From assembly GCF_001457835.1 (NCBI RefSeq), contig NZ_LN898229.1:302082-366081 (forward strand): DNA of 64,000 nt, read 5' to 3'. The notes beneath the pieces were generated by a model. That model saw only the letters and a list, made by a program, of their open reading frames with translations. It was not told the origin of the DNA and did not search any database. Below, in pieces: positions 51,627 to 59,600 of this stretch (within the stretch, counting starts at the first letter, position 1; each line of letters opens with the position of its first letter). A program made the translations under genes and the position numbers. Source of the DNA: Fenollaria timonensis. Its GTDB lineage: Bacteria > Bacillota > Clostridia > Tissierellales > Peptoniphilaceae.

Positions 51627-52351
51627 TGGTCTTCCCTCCAAATATATACGTAGGACTTAAGTCCGTCCTCTTTAAATCCATGTTTATGGTATAGTTTTAT
51701 CGCTCTCGAGCCTTCATCTGTCCACACATTGACGCGTTTTTTCTTAGAAACGCATCCAAGATAATGGCGTAAGATCTCGCTGCCGAGTCCCTCACCCCTC
51801 TTAGCTGGGTCTATGTAGAAGTGCTCGATACTGTCCTTAAAGATATCCGTGCTAAACTCGATAAAGCCAGCGCCATCAATCCCGATGAAGAGTTTTTTCG
51901 CTATGCGCTCCTTGACCTCATCTAAGTCAAGCCTTTCGCCTGAGTACTCATCAAAGCTTTGAAGCGCTTCGTAAATGAATTCTGCGTCGTCAATATACTT
52001 AACTCGCTTTGATTCATAAGGCTCCTTATGTATTAAGCGCAGTCTTACTCTTGTCTTGTATAGCTCAAAGCCTATATTTTCAAGCGTCTCATCCATTTCC
52101 TTAGAAACGATTTCGCTCACAAAAGTGCCTTTCGCATCAAATTTTTCATTGATATCATTTATATAATAATAAAGTTTGTAATAGCCTTCTCTTTTAATTA
52201 GGACATAGAAATTCCTATCACCCTTTATGTAGTAGAGCCTAGCTATATTGGCTTCATATAGCGAAGTATTCATGTAATCGTTTGTGATTGAGCCTTCATA
52301 AGATTTTAAAATATCAAGCTCCTCTAGTGATTTAAACTTCTCCACGTTCAT
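51623..52351 (-). CDS. GNAT acetyltransferase of the Dlt-like operon
   Basis: 242-residue protein with a C-terminal GNAT domain (about 130-240): FIEFSTDIFKDSIEHFYIDPAKRGEGLGSEILRHYL holds the acetyl-CoA motif, and AIKLYHKHGFKEDG closes the domain. The first 125 residues resemble a second, degenerate GNAT half. It overlaps the AMP-ligase gene by 20 bases, so it belongs to the pathway. It could acetylate the amino group of the activated amino acid or of the carrier-bound product. Canonical dlt operons have no such gene. Confidence 0.82.
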   Translation of the reverse strand: MNVEKFKSLEELDILKSYEGSITNDYMNTSLYEANIARLYYIKGDRNFYVLIKREGYYKLYYYINDINEKFDAKGTFVSEIVSKEMDETLENIGFELYKTRVRLRLIHKEPYESKRVKYIDDAEFIYEALQSFDEYSGERLDLDEVKERIAKKLFIGIDGAGFIEFSTDIFKDSIEHFYIDPAKRGEGLGSEILRHYLGCVSKKKRVNVWTDEGSRAIKLYHKHGFKEDGLKSYVYIWREDQ

Positions 52352-53810
52352 AAATTTCTAAAAGCCTCTTCTTATCTATCTTAGTGTTTTGCGTCTTAGG
52401 AAGGGCGTCCATATGCACAAACTTCGACGGAAGCATATACTTTGGCAGCCTTTCAAGGATAAAGTCCTTAAACTCCTTCCTCGAAAATTCCTTTCCAGAG
52501 TAAAACAAAATTATAATTTCATTTTCTTTATCAAAAACAGCACTCGCCTCGTGTATGCCCATGGCGTAGACCTGTCTTTCTATCTCGTCTAGCTCGATTC
52601 TGTGGCCAAAGACCTTGACCTGATTGTCCTTCCTCGCCAAAAATTCTATCTCGCCAAACTTATTTTTTCTAACAAAGTCGCCGCTCCTGTAGACAATCTC
52701 TCTATATGCCTTATTTAGCGGGTTTTGCACGAAAGCCTTCTCAGTTTGATCAAGTTTGTTGTAATAGCCGTAAGAAACGCCTCTACCCCTGATAACAAGC
52801 TCGCCCTCGTCAGCTTCTTTGTCGCCATCAAGTATCATGACCTCCATATTCTCACAAGCCTTGCCTATAGGGATGATCTCATCATCTTGAAAGTCCCTGT
52901 CAACTTTGTAATAGCAGCAATCGCAAGTCGCCTCAGTTGGTCCATATAGGTTAAAGTACTCAGCCTCTACAGCTTGGCGCCAGATGTTCAGCTTTTGTGC
53001 GCTCATTTGCTCGCCGGCAAAAGTAACTAGCCTTAAGTATTTTGGTTTATCTATATCAAAAACATTTGAATTTGCAAGAATATTAAGCGCCGACACCGAC
53101 CATAGTATAGCCGTAATTTTATTTTCGTTTAAGTATTCGACCACCTTAACTGGAAATAAAAAGTCCTTTGGATCCATTAGGTATAAAGTTGCTCCAGTCT
53201 TGGTAAATAAGCAAAGCTCCTTAAGCGACGCATCAAAGAAGAGCGGCGTTTGATTTGCAAGCCTATCGTTTTCGTTTATCTTAAGCGTCTTATGAAGCCA
53301 ATCTTGTAAGTCCACGAGCATGAAATTGCTGATAACAACGCCCTTTGGCTCACCAGTTGTGCCAGATGTGAATAAAACATAAACAGGATCTGCGTCTATC
53401 ATCTTAGACCTGATCGCTTCAAGAGCCGCCTCGTCACAGCCATAATCATGGTTATAGTCATATTGAAGAGCATAATCTTCGAAAATATTCTTCGTATGAT
53501 AAATGCCTAAAGTGCTCTCGAGACGCTTTTTGATAGTCTCAATCCTTTCGTGAGGCATAGCCGCATCGATGGGCACGTAAAAGTTGCCGCTGTAAAGAAC
53601 CGCGAAAAATGAGATTATAGTCTCCAAAAACCTGTCAGTCTCAACCATAATGGGACGCTTAGTCTGTGGATGAATTTTATGTATCTCACTTGCAAGACTA
53701 ATAGCCCTCGAGCGAAGCTCACTAAAAGTGATGGACTTCTCCTTGTCAACGATGGCTACTTTGTTTGGATATTCACTTGTTATACGGTCTAGTTGATCGA
53801 TGAATAGCAT
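52332..53810 (-). CDS. AMP-forming amino acid/acyl ligase (DltA-like adenylation domain)
   Basis: Stand-alone adenylation enzyme that activates an acid and loads it on the carrier protein. Core motifs are LFTSGTTGEPKGVV (A3), FFDASLKEL (A4), NLYGPTEATCDCC (A5), YRSGDFVRKNKFGEIEFLARKDNQVKVFGHRIE (A7-A8), and the catalytic Lys in PKTQNTKIDKK (A10). Asp in FDAS is where amino-acid-activating domains bind the alpha-amino group, so an amino acid substrate is likely. The start at 53810 (MLFIDQLDR) has GAGGTG upstream; the 31-codon extension runs over the promoter. Confidence 0.9.
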   Translation of the reverse strand: MLFIDQLDRITSEYPNKVAIVDKEKSITFSELRSRAISLASEIHKIHPQTKRPIMVETDRFLETIISFFAVLYSGNFYVPIDAAMPHERIETIKKRLESTLGIYHTKNIFEDYALQYDYNHDYGCDEAALEAIRSKMIDADPVYVLFTSGTTGEPKGVVISNFMLVDLQDWLHKTLKINENDRLANQTPLFFDASLKELCLFTKTGATLYLMDPKDFLFPVKVVEYLNENKITAILWSVSALNILANSNVFDIDKPKYLRLVTFAGEQMSAQKLNIWRQAVEAEYFNLYGPTEATCDCCYYKVDRDFQDDEIIPIGKACENMEVMILDGDKEADEGELVIRGRGVSYGYYNKLDQTEKAFVQNPLNKAYREIVYRSGDFVRKNKFGEIEFLARKDNQVKVFGHRIELDEIERQVYAMGIHEASAVFDKENEIIILFYSGKEFSRKEFKDFILERLPKYMLPSKFVHMDALPKTQNTKIDKKRLLEIYERGEV

Positions 53811-53826
53811 ATTACACCTCATAATA

Positions 53827-53855
53827 ATATTATCACAAGATGTGTTGATTGTCAA
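53827..53855 (-). promoter_or_regulatory. Promoter of the Dlt-like operon
   Basis: On the minus strand, consensus -35 TTGACA (53850-53855), 17 bases and -10 TAATAT (53827-53832), about 17 bases from the start codon. Confidence 0.8.
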
Positions 53856-53959
53856 TAATTTCGCATTCAAACGGCAGCCGCGTATATAAAACAGATTCTT
53901 CAATATCTCACAAAAAGATCTTAATATTTTATAAGAATTATTATAAAAGTTTTTTATAG

Positions 53960-54000
53960 TGTAAGATATGTTACAGAAAGAAGACTTCCTTAAGTATAAA
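53960..54000 (+). promoter_or_regulatory. hcp promoter with Crp/HcpR-type palindrome
   Basis: TGTAA-GATATG-TTACA (53960-53975) is a perfect Crp/Fnr-type inverted repeat. It overlaps the likely -35 TTACAG (53971-53976), followed after 18 bases by -10 TATAAA (53995-54000). A Crp-family regulator gene lies directly downstream of hcp, on the other strand, and is the natural candidate to bind here. Confidence 0.65.
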
Positions 54001-54049
54001 ATATAGACAAGATAGAAGATAGAAAATGAAAAATTAAAGGAGGAAAATT

Positions 54050-55675
54050 ATGTTTTGTTACCAATGTCAAGAAACTTTAAACAACAAAGGCTGCACTAAA
54101 GCTGGTGTCTGCGGTAAAAAGGCGGATGTTGCCAGCGTGCAAGACCTACTTGTTTATACTACTAAATTACTGTGTGATGTTTTAAATAATCTTAGAGGTG
54201 AAAACTACACTATAGATAAAAAGTACAATCACATGGTTACTTACAACATGTTCATCACCATTACCAATGCTAATTTTGACTTAGACATGATACTAGATCA
54301 AGTCGTAAAAACTATTGAAGCTAAGGATGAGCTACTAGCTAAATTAAATGATAAATCTAAGCTACGCAAGCTAAGTCTTTACTCTGATAAGGACAAAGAT
54401 AAGCTTATGGCTTTGGCTGAAATAGTCGGTGTTTTAGTAACTAAAGATGAAGATCAAAGATCACTTAAGGAGCTAGCAACATACGGTATCAAGGGTATGA
54501 GTGCATATATGAAGCACGCTAACACGCTTAACTATGACGATGAAAGTATTGATATCTTTATTCAAGAAACACTTGCAAGATTCATAGATGTAGAAATTCC
54601 AATTGATGAGCTATATGAAACAGTATTAAAAACTGGTGAATACGGCGTTAAGGCCATGGCTCTGCTTGATAAGGCAAACACTGAAACTTATGGTAACCCA
54701 GAGATTACAAAAGTTAATATCGGCGTTAGTGATAAGCCTGGTATACTTATATCCGGCCACGACTTAAAGGATATTGAGATGCTGCTTGAACAAACTGAAG
54801 GCAGTGGTGTTGATGTTTACACTCACTCCGAGATGCTACCTGCGCACTACTATCCGAAGTTTAAAAAGTACAAGCACTTCATAGGTAATTATGGCAATAG
54901 CTGGTGGATGCAAAAAGAAGAGTTTGAAAAGTTTAATGGACCAGTATTATTTACGACTAACTGCATAGTGCCACCAAAAACTGATTATATAGACAGAATA
55001 TATACAACAGGAGCCGCTGGCTTCCCAGGATGTAAACACATCGAAGCTGACGAGAACGGTCACAAGGACTTTACAGAAATCATTGAGCACGCTAAAAAAT
55101 GCAAGGCGCCTGTTCAAATCGAAGAAGGCGAGCTAGTAGGTGGCTTTGCACACAATCAAGTTCTTGCGCTTAAAGACAAAGTTGTAGATGCAGTTAAATC
55201 AGGAGCAATCAAAAGATTTGTTGTCATGGGCGGCTGCGATGGAAGACAAAAAGGAAGAAGCTACTACACAGAATTTGCAGAAAAACTTCCAAAGGATACT
55301 GTAATACTAACTGCTGGCTGCGCAAAATATCGCTACAACAAGCTTAATCTCGGAGACATAGCAGGTATACCAAGAGTATTGGACGCAGGTCAATGTAACG
55401 ACTCTTACAGCTTAGCAATGATAGCGCTAGCACTTAAGGACGCCTTTGGCCTTGATGATATCAATGACTTACCTATAGTCTACAATATCGCATGGTACGA
55501 GCAAAAAGCTGTCATAGTCTTACTTGCACTGCTTTCGCTTGGAGTAAAAAACATACACATTGGACCAACACTACCAGCTTTCTTAAGCGACAATGTAGTT
55601 AATATATTAGTAGAAAAATTTGGCATAGCTCCAAACTCAAGTGTTGATGAAGATCTAGCAAAGTTCTTCGCATAA
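54050..55675 (+). CDS. hcp: Hybrid cluster protein (hydroxylamine reductase / S-nitrosylase-type)
   Basis: Cytoplasmic iron-sulfur protein. The N-terminal [4Fe-4S] motif is Cys3-x2-Cys6-x8-Cys15-x5-Cys21, and hybrid-cluster ligands appear as ISGHDLKD (His), FTTNCIVPP (Cys), [12 protein letters not shown] (Cys), [12 protein letters not shown] (Cys) and [10 protein letters not shown] (Cys). Length 541. Hcp reduces nitric oxide and hydroxylamine and protects against nitrosative stress. AAAGGAGG precedes the ATG, and the upstream palindrome suggests control by the neighbouring Crp-type protein. No separate hcr reductase gene is present. Confidence 0.95.
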   Translation: MFCYQCQETLNNKGCTKAGVCGKKADVASVQDLLVYTTKLLCDVLNNLRGENYTIDKKYNHMVTYNMFITITNANFDLDMILDQVVKTIEAKDELLAKLNDKSKLRKLSLYSDKDKDKLMALAEIVGVLVTKDEDQRSLKELATYGIKGMSAYMKHANTLNYDDESIDIFIQETLARFIDVEIPIDELYETVLKTGEYGVKAMALLDKANTETYGNPEITKVNIGVSDKPGILISGHDLKDIEMLLEQTEGSGVDVYTHSEMLPAHYYPKFKKYKHFIGNYGNSWWMQKEEFEKFNGPVLFTTNCIVPPKTDYIDRIYTTGAAGFPGCKHIEADENGHKDFTEIIEHAKKCKAPVQIEEGELVGGFAHNQVLALKDKVVDAVKSGAIKRFVVMGGCDGRQKGRSYYTEFAEKLPKDTVILTAGCAKYRYNKLNLGDIAGIPRVLDAGQCNDSYSLAMIALALKDAFGLDDINDLPIVYNIAWYEQKAVIVLLALLSLGVKNIHIGPTLPAFLSDNVVNILVEKFGIAPNSSVDEDLAKFFA

Positions 55676-55692
55676 AAATATTTAACAAAAAG

Positions 55693-55733
55693 AAAACCAT
55701 TGTTCAGATAAACTCTGTTCAATGGTTTTTTTC
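55693..55733. terminator. Bidirectional terminator between hcp and the Crp-type regulator
   Basis: AAAACCATTG pairs with CAATGGTTTT with inner CAG/CTG pairs, followed by a T run; it lies between convergent genes. Confidence 0.85.
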
Positions 55734-56386
55734 TATAATAGATCTTCTAGCTTTGTTCTAGAAAAATATATTTTATTATCTCTTTCTTCGATAAGCCCCT
55801 CATCCTTCATCTGCGACAGCTCTCTTGATAGAGACGGCCTAGGTACACTTAAAAATTCTGCAAAAGCAGTCTTTGTAAATGGCATCTTAATAAAGTTTCC
55901 CTCATCATTAATCAGAAGATAATTGATAACCTTGTTACGAATAGACTTAGCCGTGCATATCATAAGCTTCTTGTTTAGGTAGTAGGCTTTGTTTGCAAGT
56001 ATGCTAATGATATTATTTATTATCATCTTATAATTATCTTCTTGATTTACAATAAAATCTTTCTTTATAATAAGAAGCGAAGTGTCTTTAGTGGCGCTAG
56101 CATAGTGATGCAAAGGTTCATCTACAAAAAGATACACCTCAGCAAATACAGTACCAGGCTTGTCAAAAACATTGACTATAGTTTTTTTACCGCTCTGAGT
56201 GATGTTCTCAACATTAACCTCACCAGATAGCAAGATATAAAGCTCCTTTGCATAATCACCAGCCATGAAAACACTCTCTCCACGCTTATATTTTTTCACC
56301 CTTGCCTTTGCAAAGGACAAATAATCTTCAATTTCTTCACTTTTCATGCCTTTAAATAGAAGCGATTTTTTCAAAATATCTATCAT
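55733..56386 (-). CDS. Crp/Fnr-family regulator (HcpR-like)
   Basis: Two-domain regulator of about 217 residues: a cyclic-nucleotide-fold sensor (about 10-125, with YKRGESVFMAGDYAKELYILLSGEV) and a winged helix (about 150-217) with recognition segment TKTAFAEFLSVPRPSLSRELSQMKDEGLI. No Fnr-type Cys cluster is visible. Position next to hcp and the TGTAA-N6-TTACA site upstream of hcp match HcpR regulators of nitrosative stress. The start at 56386 has GGGAGGAT upstream. Confidence 0.88.
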   Translation of the reverse strand: MIDILKKSLLFKGMKSEEIEDYLSFAKARVKKYKRGESVFMAGDYAKELYILLSGEVNVENITQSGKKTIVNVFDKPGTVFAEVYLFVDEPLHHYASATKDTSLLIIKKDFIVNQEDNYKMIINNIISILANKAYYLNKKLMICTAKSIRNKVINYLLINDEGNFIKMPFTKTAFAEFLSVPRPSLSRELSQMKDEGLIEERDNKIYFSRTKLEDLL

Positions 56387-56466
56387 ATATCCTCCCTTGT
56401 AGTCAATATAATTCATAATATTATATTAACTATATACCCATAAATACTCTCTAACACTTAAATGCA

Positions 56467-56510
56467 AAATCTCCCTACAATAAACTATAAAGTCTACTAT
56501 AGGGAGATTT
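56467..56510 (-). terminator. Terminator of the HTH/membrane-protein pair
   Basis: AAATCTCCCTA pairs with TAGGGAGATTT across a long loop. It lies just after the HTH gene. Confidence 0.6.
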
Positions 56511-56528
56511 TTAATTTTACTACATTTT

Positions 56529-56735
56529 TTAAAAATAGAAAAGATCTTCAAATTTCTTTTCTAAAGCAATGCAAAGTATCAAAGCTAACTTAGCACTTGG
56601 ACAAAATTGACCAGTTTCAATTGAGCTAATTGTATTTCTTGAAACACCAACTTCGTCAGCTAACTGCTGCTGTGAATAGCCTTTTTCTTTTCTAACCTCT
56701 TTTAAGTTGTTTTTAAGAACTAGTTTATCATCCAT
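56529..56735 (-). CDS. Small XRE-family HTH regulator
   Basis: 68-residue single-domain repressor. LKEVRKEKGYSQQQLADEVGVSRNTISSIETGQFCPSAKLALILCIAL is a complete Cro/CI helix-turn-helix, and the end LEKKFEDLFYF is typical of small autoregulators. It follows the membrane-protein gene closely (a GTG at 56744 overlaps that stop; the ATG at 56735 is used here). Twin CCAAGT...ACTTGG palindromes flank the promoter of the pair and are the likely operators. Confidence 0.9.
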   Translation of the reverse strand: MDDKLVLKNNLKEVRKEKGYSQQQLADEVGVSRNTISSIETGQFCPSAKLALILCIALEKKFEDLFYF

Positions 56736-56743
56736 TATTATCA

Positions 56744-57061
56744 CTACTTCAATGTTATAAGCTTAGCTACAAATAAGGCAATTCCTACAATTGACATAAG
56801 CAATCCCATTAACAATTGCTTTTTCTCTTTTAATTTTGCATACATTACAAGATTTTTCGATGCCTCAATACTAAAATAAATACATAGTATTCCATAATTA
56901 TAAGAATTGTAGAAAAAAGCTTCAATTCCGAATAGTATGGCAGCAACAGCCAGTCCGATTTGGCTAGAAACTTCACCTGCTTTTTTAAAAACGTCAAGCA
57001 TCATCTCATCGTGATTTTTATTCTCCTCACGACTTTTTGCTAAAATTTCATCTCTGTTCAT
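56744..57061 (-). CDS. Small membrane protein paired with an XRE regulator (DUF6442-like)
   Basis: 105 residues, with a charged N-terminus (MNRDEILAKSREENKNHDEMMLDVFKKAGE) and three hydrophobic segments ending LLMGLLMSIVGIALFVAKLITL. I recall such proteins next to small XRE regulators as DUF6442; the function is unknown. The start at 57061 has AAGGAGGAC upstream; the longer frame to 57088 would start inside an operator. Confidence 0.8.
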   Translation of the reverse strand: MNRDEILAKSREENKNHDEMMLDVFKKAGEVSSQIGLAVAAILFGIEAFFYNSYNYGILCIYFSIEASKNLVMYAKLKEKKQLLMGLLMSIVGIALFVAKLITLK

Positions 57062-57084
57062 ATATGTCCTCCTTTTTTCTTTTG

Positions 57085-57135
57085 CCAAGTTTACTTGGTA
57101 TTTGTATTATAGCACATGCCAAGTAAACTTGTCAA
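57085..57135 (-). promoter_or_regulatory. Promoter with twin operators for the HTH/membrane-protein pair
   Basis: On the minus strand -35 TTGACA (57130-57135) and -10 TATAAT (57106-57111) are 18 bases apart. CCAAGTTTACTTGG (57085-57098) lies downstream of the start of transcription, and CCAAGTAAACTTGT (57119-57132) fills the spacer and touches the -35. Two copies of one palindrome around a promoter indicate autorepression by the XRE protein. Confidence 0.8.
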
Positions 57136-57214
57136 TAGTTTTTAATAAATATTTCAAATTTTATATAATAATTTTTCTCTCTAGATATTTTTAATAAACT
57201 TTTATAGTGTCAAT

Positions 57215-57385
57215 GAGCCACAGCCAAACAGAAATGAAAAAAAGAGAGCAAAAATTATCTTTGCCCTCTAATGGTATTTTTATAAACTTTTTTTATCGTG
57301 TCAATGAGTCGCCACCATACAGAGTTTGCAGAGCAAGCGGATGGATTGGGCGAAGTGGACTGACCGAGAAGAATAAAGTTCAGTT
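57215..57385. repeat. Dispersed repeat, copy 3
   Basis: It shares with copy 4 the run GAGAGCAAAA...CTCTAATGGTATTTT...GTGTCAA...GA.TCGC, and with copies 1 and 2 the core GATGGATTGGGCGAAGTGGA. A duplicate GTGTCAATGAG occurs at both ends (57210 and 57299). Unlike the other copies, it does not follow a gene. Confidence 0.55.
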
Positions 57386-57649
57386 GACTATTTAGGCTTT
57401 ATTTTCAGATATCAAAAATATATGGAACGACGTTATCACAGATTTAGTTAATCTTACGAATTGCTCGCTTTTTCCTAGTGAAGTAATAGTATGTATACCT
57501 CCGTCAGTCGCTCGTAATCTTCCTCTTATCCAACATAACACAAATGTTTGAATACAATTTATTTTTGTGCAGGCTATTTTTATATATAATAAAACAAAGT
57601 AGAGTTTCTTTTCAGTTGATAAAAATAGAATAAGTTTACTAATAGTTTC
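57386..57649. other. Intergenic stretch without recognised features
   Basis: AT-rich DNA with no credible frame or RNA gene. Short pieces such as AAGTTTACTAATAGTTT (near 57632) resemble the operator region upstream, so this may be decayed sequence left by an insertion. Confidence 0.4.
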
Positions 57650-57679
57650 TTGACAGTTTATTAAGTAAAATGATATGAT
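57650..57679 (+). promoter_or_regulatory. Promoter of the PLDc_N/ABC/XRE cassette
   Basis: -35 TTGACA (57650-57655), an 18-base spacer and -10 TATGAT (57674-57679), followed by AAAGGAGGT. Confidence 0.75.
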
Positions 57680-57705
57680 ATATACAAATAAAGGAGGTTT
57701 AAAAA

Positions 57706-57909
57706 ATGACAGATATTATTAGAGAATACATGCCGATACTTATACCTATTATTATTTTAGAAATTGCACTTATGATTTATTCCTTAAGACATGTTTTAAA
57801 ACACGATAGATATAAATTTGGAAGCAGAACCATGTGGATTTTAATAGTTATTATTATCCAAATTATTGGACCTATCTTATACTTAACAATAGGTAGGGAG
57901 GACGAATAA
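57706..57909 (+). CDS. PLDc_N-domain small membrane protein
   Basis: 67-residue protein with two hydrophobic segments. The PLDc_N pattern (PF13396) is clear in HVLKHDRYKFGSRTMWILIVIIIQIIGPILYLTIGRED. Such proteins commonly stand first in small ABC exporter operons (YxlE/YxlF-like), where they may act as an accessory. Its stop overlaps the ATPase ATG. Confidence 0.88.
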   Translation: MTDIIREYMPILIPIIILEIALMIYSLRHVLKHDRYKFGSRTMWILIVIIIQIIGPILYLTIGREDE

Positions 57910-58822
57910 TGGAAGCGCTAAAAATTGACAATCTTCATAAATCTTTTGGTAAAAATACGATTATTAATGGATTATCCATGTCGATTCCTGAAAATACAAT
58001 CTTTGGGTTTTTAGGCAAAAATGGTGCCGGAAAAACTACGACAATGAAAATGATTTTAGGATTTTTGAAAAAGGATGAAGGTTCCATTGAAGTCTTTGGA
58101 GAAGAAGTAAGCTTTGGTCAGTCAAAAACCAATCGATTTATAGGGTATCTTCCAGATGTTCCTGAATTTTACGGTTATATGACAGCAAAGGAATATCTGA
58201 ATCTATGTGGGGCTATAACTGGTCTTAGCAAAAATGAAATTAAAAACAAGAGTGTGGAACTTTTAGAATTGGTGGGATTAAGAGATGTCAATAAAAGAAT
58301 TAGTGGCTATTCTAGAGGTATGAAACAGCGCTTGGGTATTGCCCAAGCCTTGTTAAATAGTCCCAAATTATTAATATGTGATGAACCCACATCTGCCCTA
58401 GATCCACTAGGAAGAAAAGAGATATTAGACATCATATTAAAGATAAAAGACTCTACAACTGTTATTTTTTCCACACATATTTTATCGGATGTTGAAGCAA
58501 TCTGTGATCATGTTGTGGTTCTTGATAAAGGAAAAAATGTACTAGAAGGTTCGATAGATGAACTAAAAAATATAAAGAGGAAAAACACAATTAAAATCAG
58601 ATTTAAGTCTGACAAAGAACTAAAGGCATTTAAGTCAATAGATTAATTTTCAAATCTGGTAACAAATGAAAAAGGAGATACTTTATACTTAACAGACGAA
58701 GAGAATCACCTAAAAGATATTGATATTTTATATGAGCTATATAAGTTAAACATATTTCCTCTAGAAATAAAAATAGAGGAACCTACATTAGAAAATATTT
58801 TTATGGAGGTGACGAAAGCATG
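57909..58822 (+). pseudogene. ABC exporter ATPase, interrupted by an in-frame TAA
   Basis: The nucleotide domain is complete: Walker A GKNGAGKTT, signature ISGYSRGMKQRLG, Walker B LLICDEPTSALD, switch His in FSTHILS. After KAFKSID a TAA stops the frame at 58644-58646, but the same frame continues as FSNLVTNEKGDTLYLTDEEN and KIEEPTLENIFMEVTKA to a TGA overlapping the permease ATG. The full protein would be about 303 residues with the C-terminal domain usual for this exporter type. The stop sits where Tyr would fit, a single base change. The shortened 245-residue ATPase may still bind ATP. Confidence 0.8.
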
Positions 58823-59587
58823 AGAATATTTTTATCTCTATTAAAGAAAGAAGCTATTGAAGGTGCAAGGACTAAAAAAATGATTTCTACATTTATCCTG
58901 TTCTTGTTTATCGGGTTAATAAGTCCCTTAACAGCGAAATTAACTCCCATGATACTTCAATCCATAGCGACAGGAAATATAGATATTAACGTAGCACCAC
59001 CAACAGAAATTGACTCTTGGACACAATTCTTTAAAAACATTAGTCAAATAGGTATGTTTGGATTAGCCATTATATTAAGTACTCAAATGGCGAATGAATC
59101 CCAAAAGGGAACCTTGATTAATTTATTATCTAAGGGACTGCCAAGGTATCAAGTCGTGCTATCGAAGATTTTTTATAATTTTATTTTGTGGTTTATTGCT
59201 TACTTTTGCTCATTTATACTAACTTATTTCTACACAAAGTACTTTTTCGGAATTTCATTTCCTATTAAAAATATACTTATGGCAGCCTTGCTTCCTTTTA
59301 TATTTGGATTATTTTTAATATCGTTAGAGATATTAGCTGGAGTGATTTCAGGAAATGTTATAGGTACATTAATATTAACGACTGCTGGGATTGTGATTCA
59401 ACTTATATTATCTATTCGAGATGAAATTGTTAAATACATGCCTATCGCATTAATAGGTAAGCCTGTGAACCTTATAAAAGGAATAGGATATGATGACTAC
59501 TATGTACCGATTATTACGGGCAGTATTTTGCTTATACTGTGTATCGTAATTTCGATTGCTGTAATAAACAAAAAGCAAATCAGTTAG
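58820..59587 (+). CDS. ABC-2 family permease of the PLDc_N cassette
   Basis: 255-residue membrane protein with six hydrophobic segments; LSLLKKEAIEGARTKKMISTFILFLFIG at the start and the conserved ESQKGTLINLLSKGLPRYQVVLSK match bacitracin/lantibiotic-type ABC-2 permeases. GGAGGTGAC lies upstream within the ATPase end. Its translation is presumably coupled to the ATPase, so the premature stop there may reduce it. Confidence 0.88.
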   Translation: MRIFLSLLKKEAIEGARTKKMISTFILFLFIGLISPLTAKLTPMILQSIATGNIDINVAPPTEIDSWTQFFKNISQIGMFGLAIILSTQMANESQKGTLINLLSKGLPRYQVVLSKIFYNFILWFIAYFCSFILTYFYTKYFFGISFPIKNILMAALLPFIFGLFLISLEILAGVISGNVIGTLILTTAGIVIQLILSIRDEIVKYMPIALIGKPVNLIKGIGYDDYYVPIITGSILLILCIVISIAVINKKQIS

Positions 59588-59600
59588 GAGGTAAAATATC

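Noticed and set aside
57207-57395. 62-codon plus-strand frame in repeat copy 3
   Set aside because: It is composed entirely of the dispersed repeat and its hairpin.
46853-58646. Reassignment of TAA/TAG to a sense codon
   Set aside because: TAA and TAG end most intact genes in the window, many followed directly by terminators, so the internal stops are lesions.
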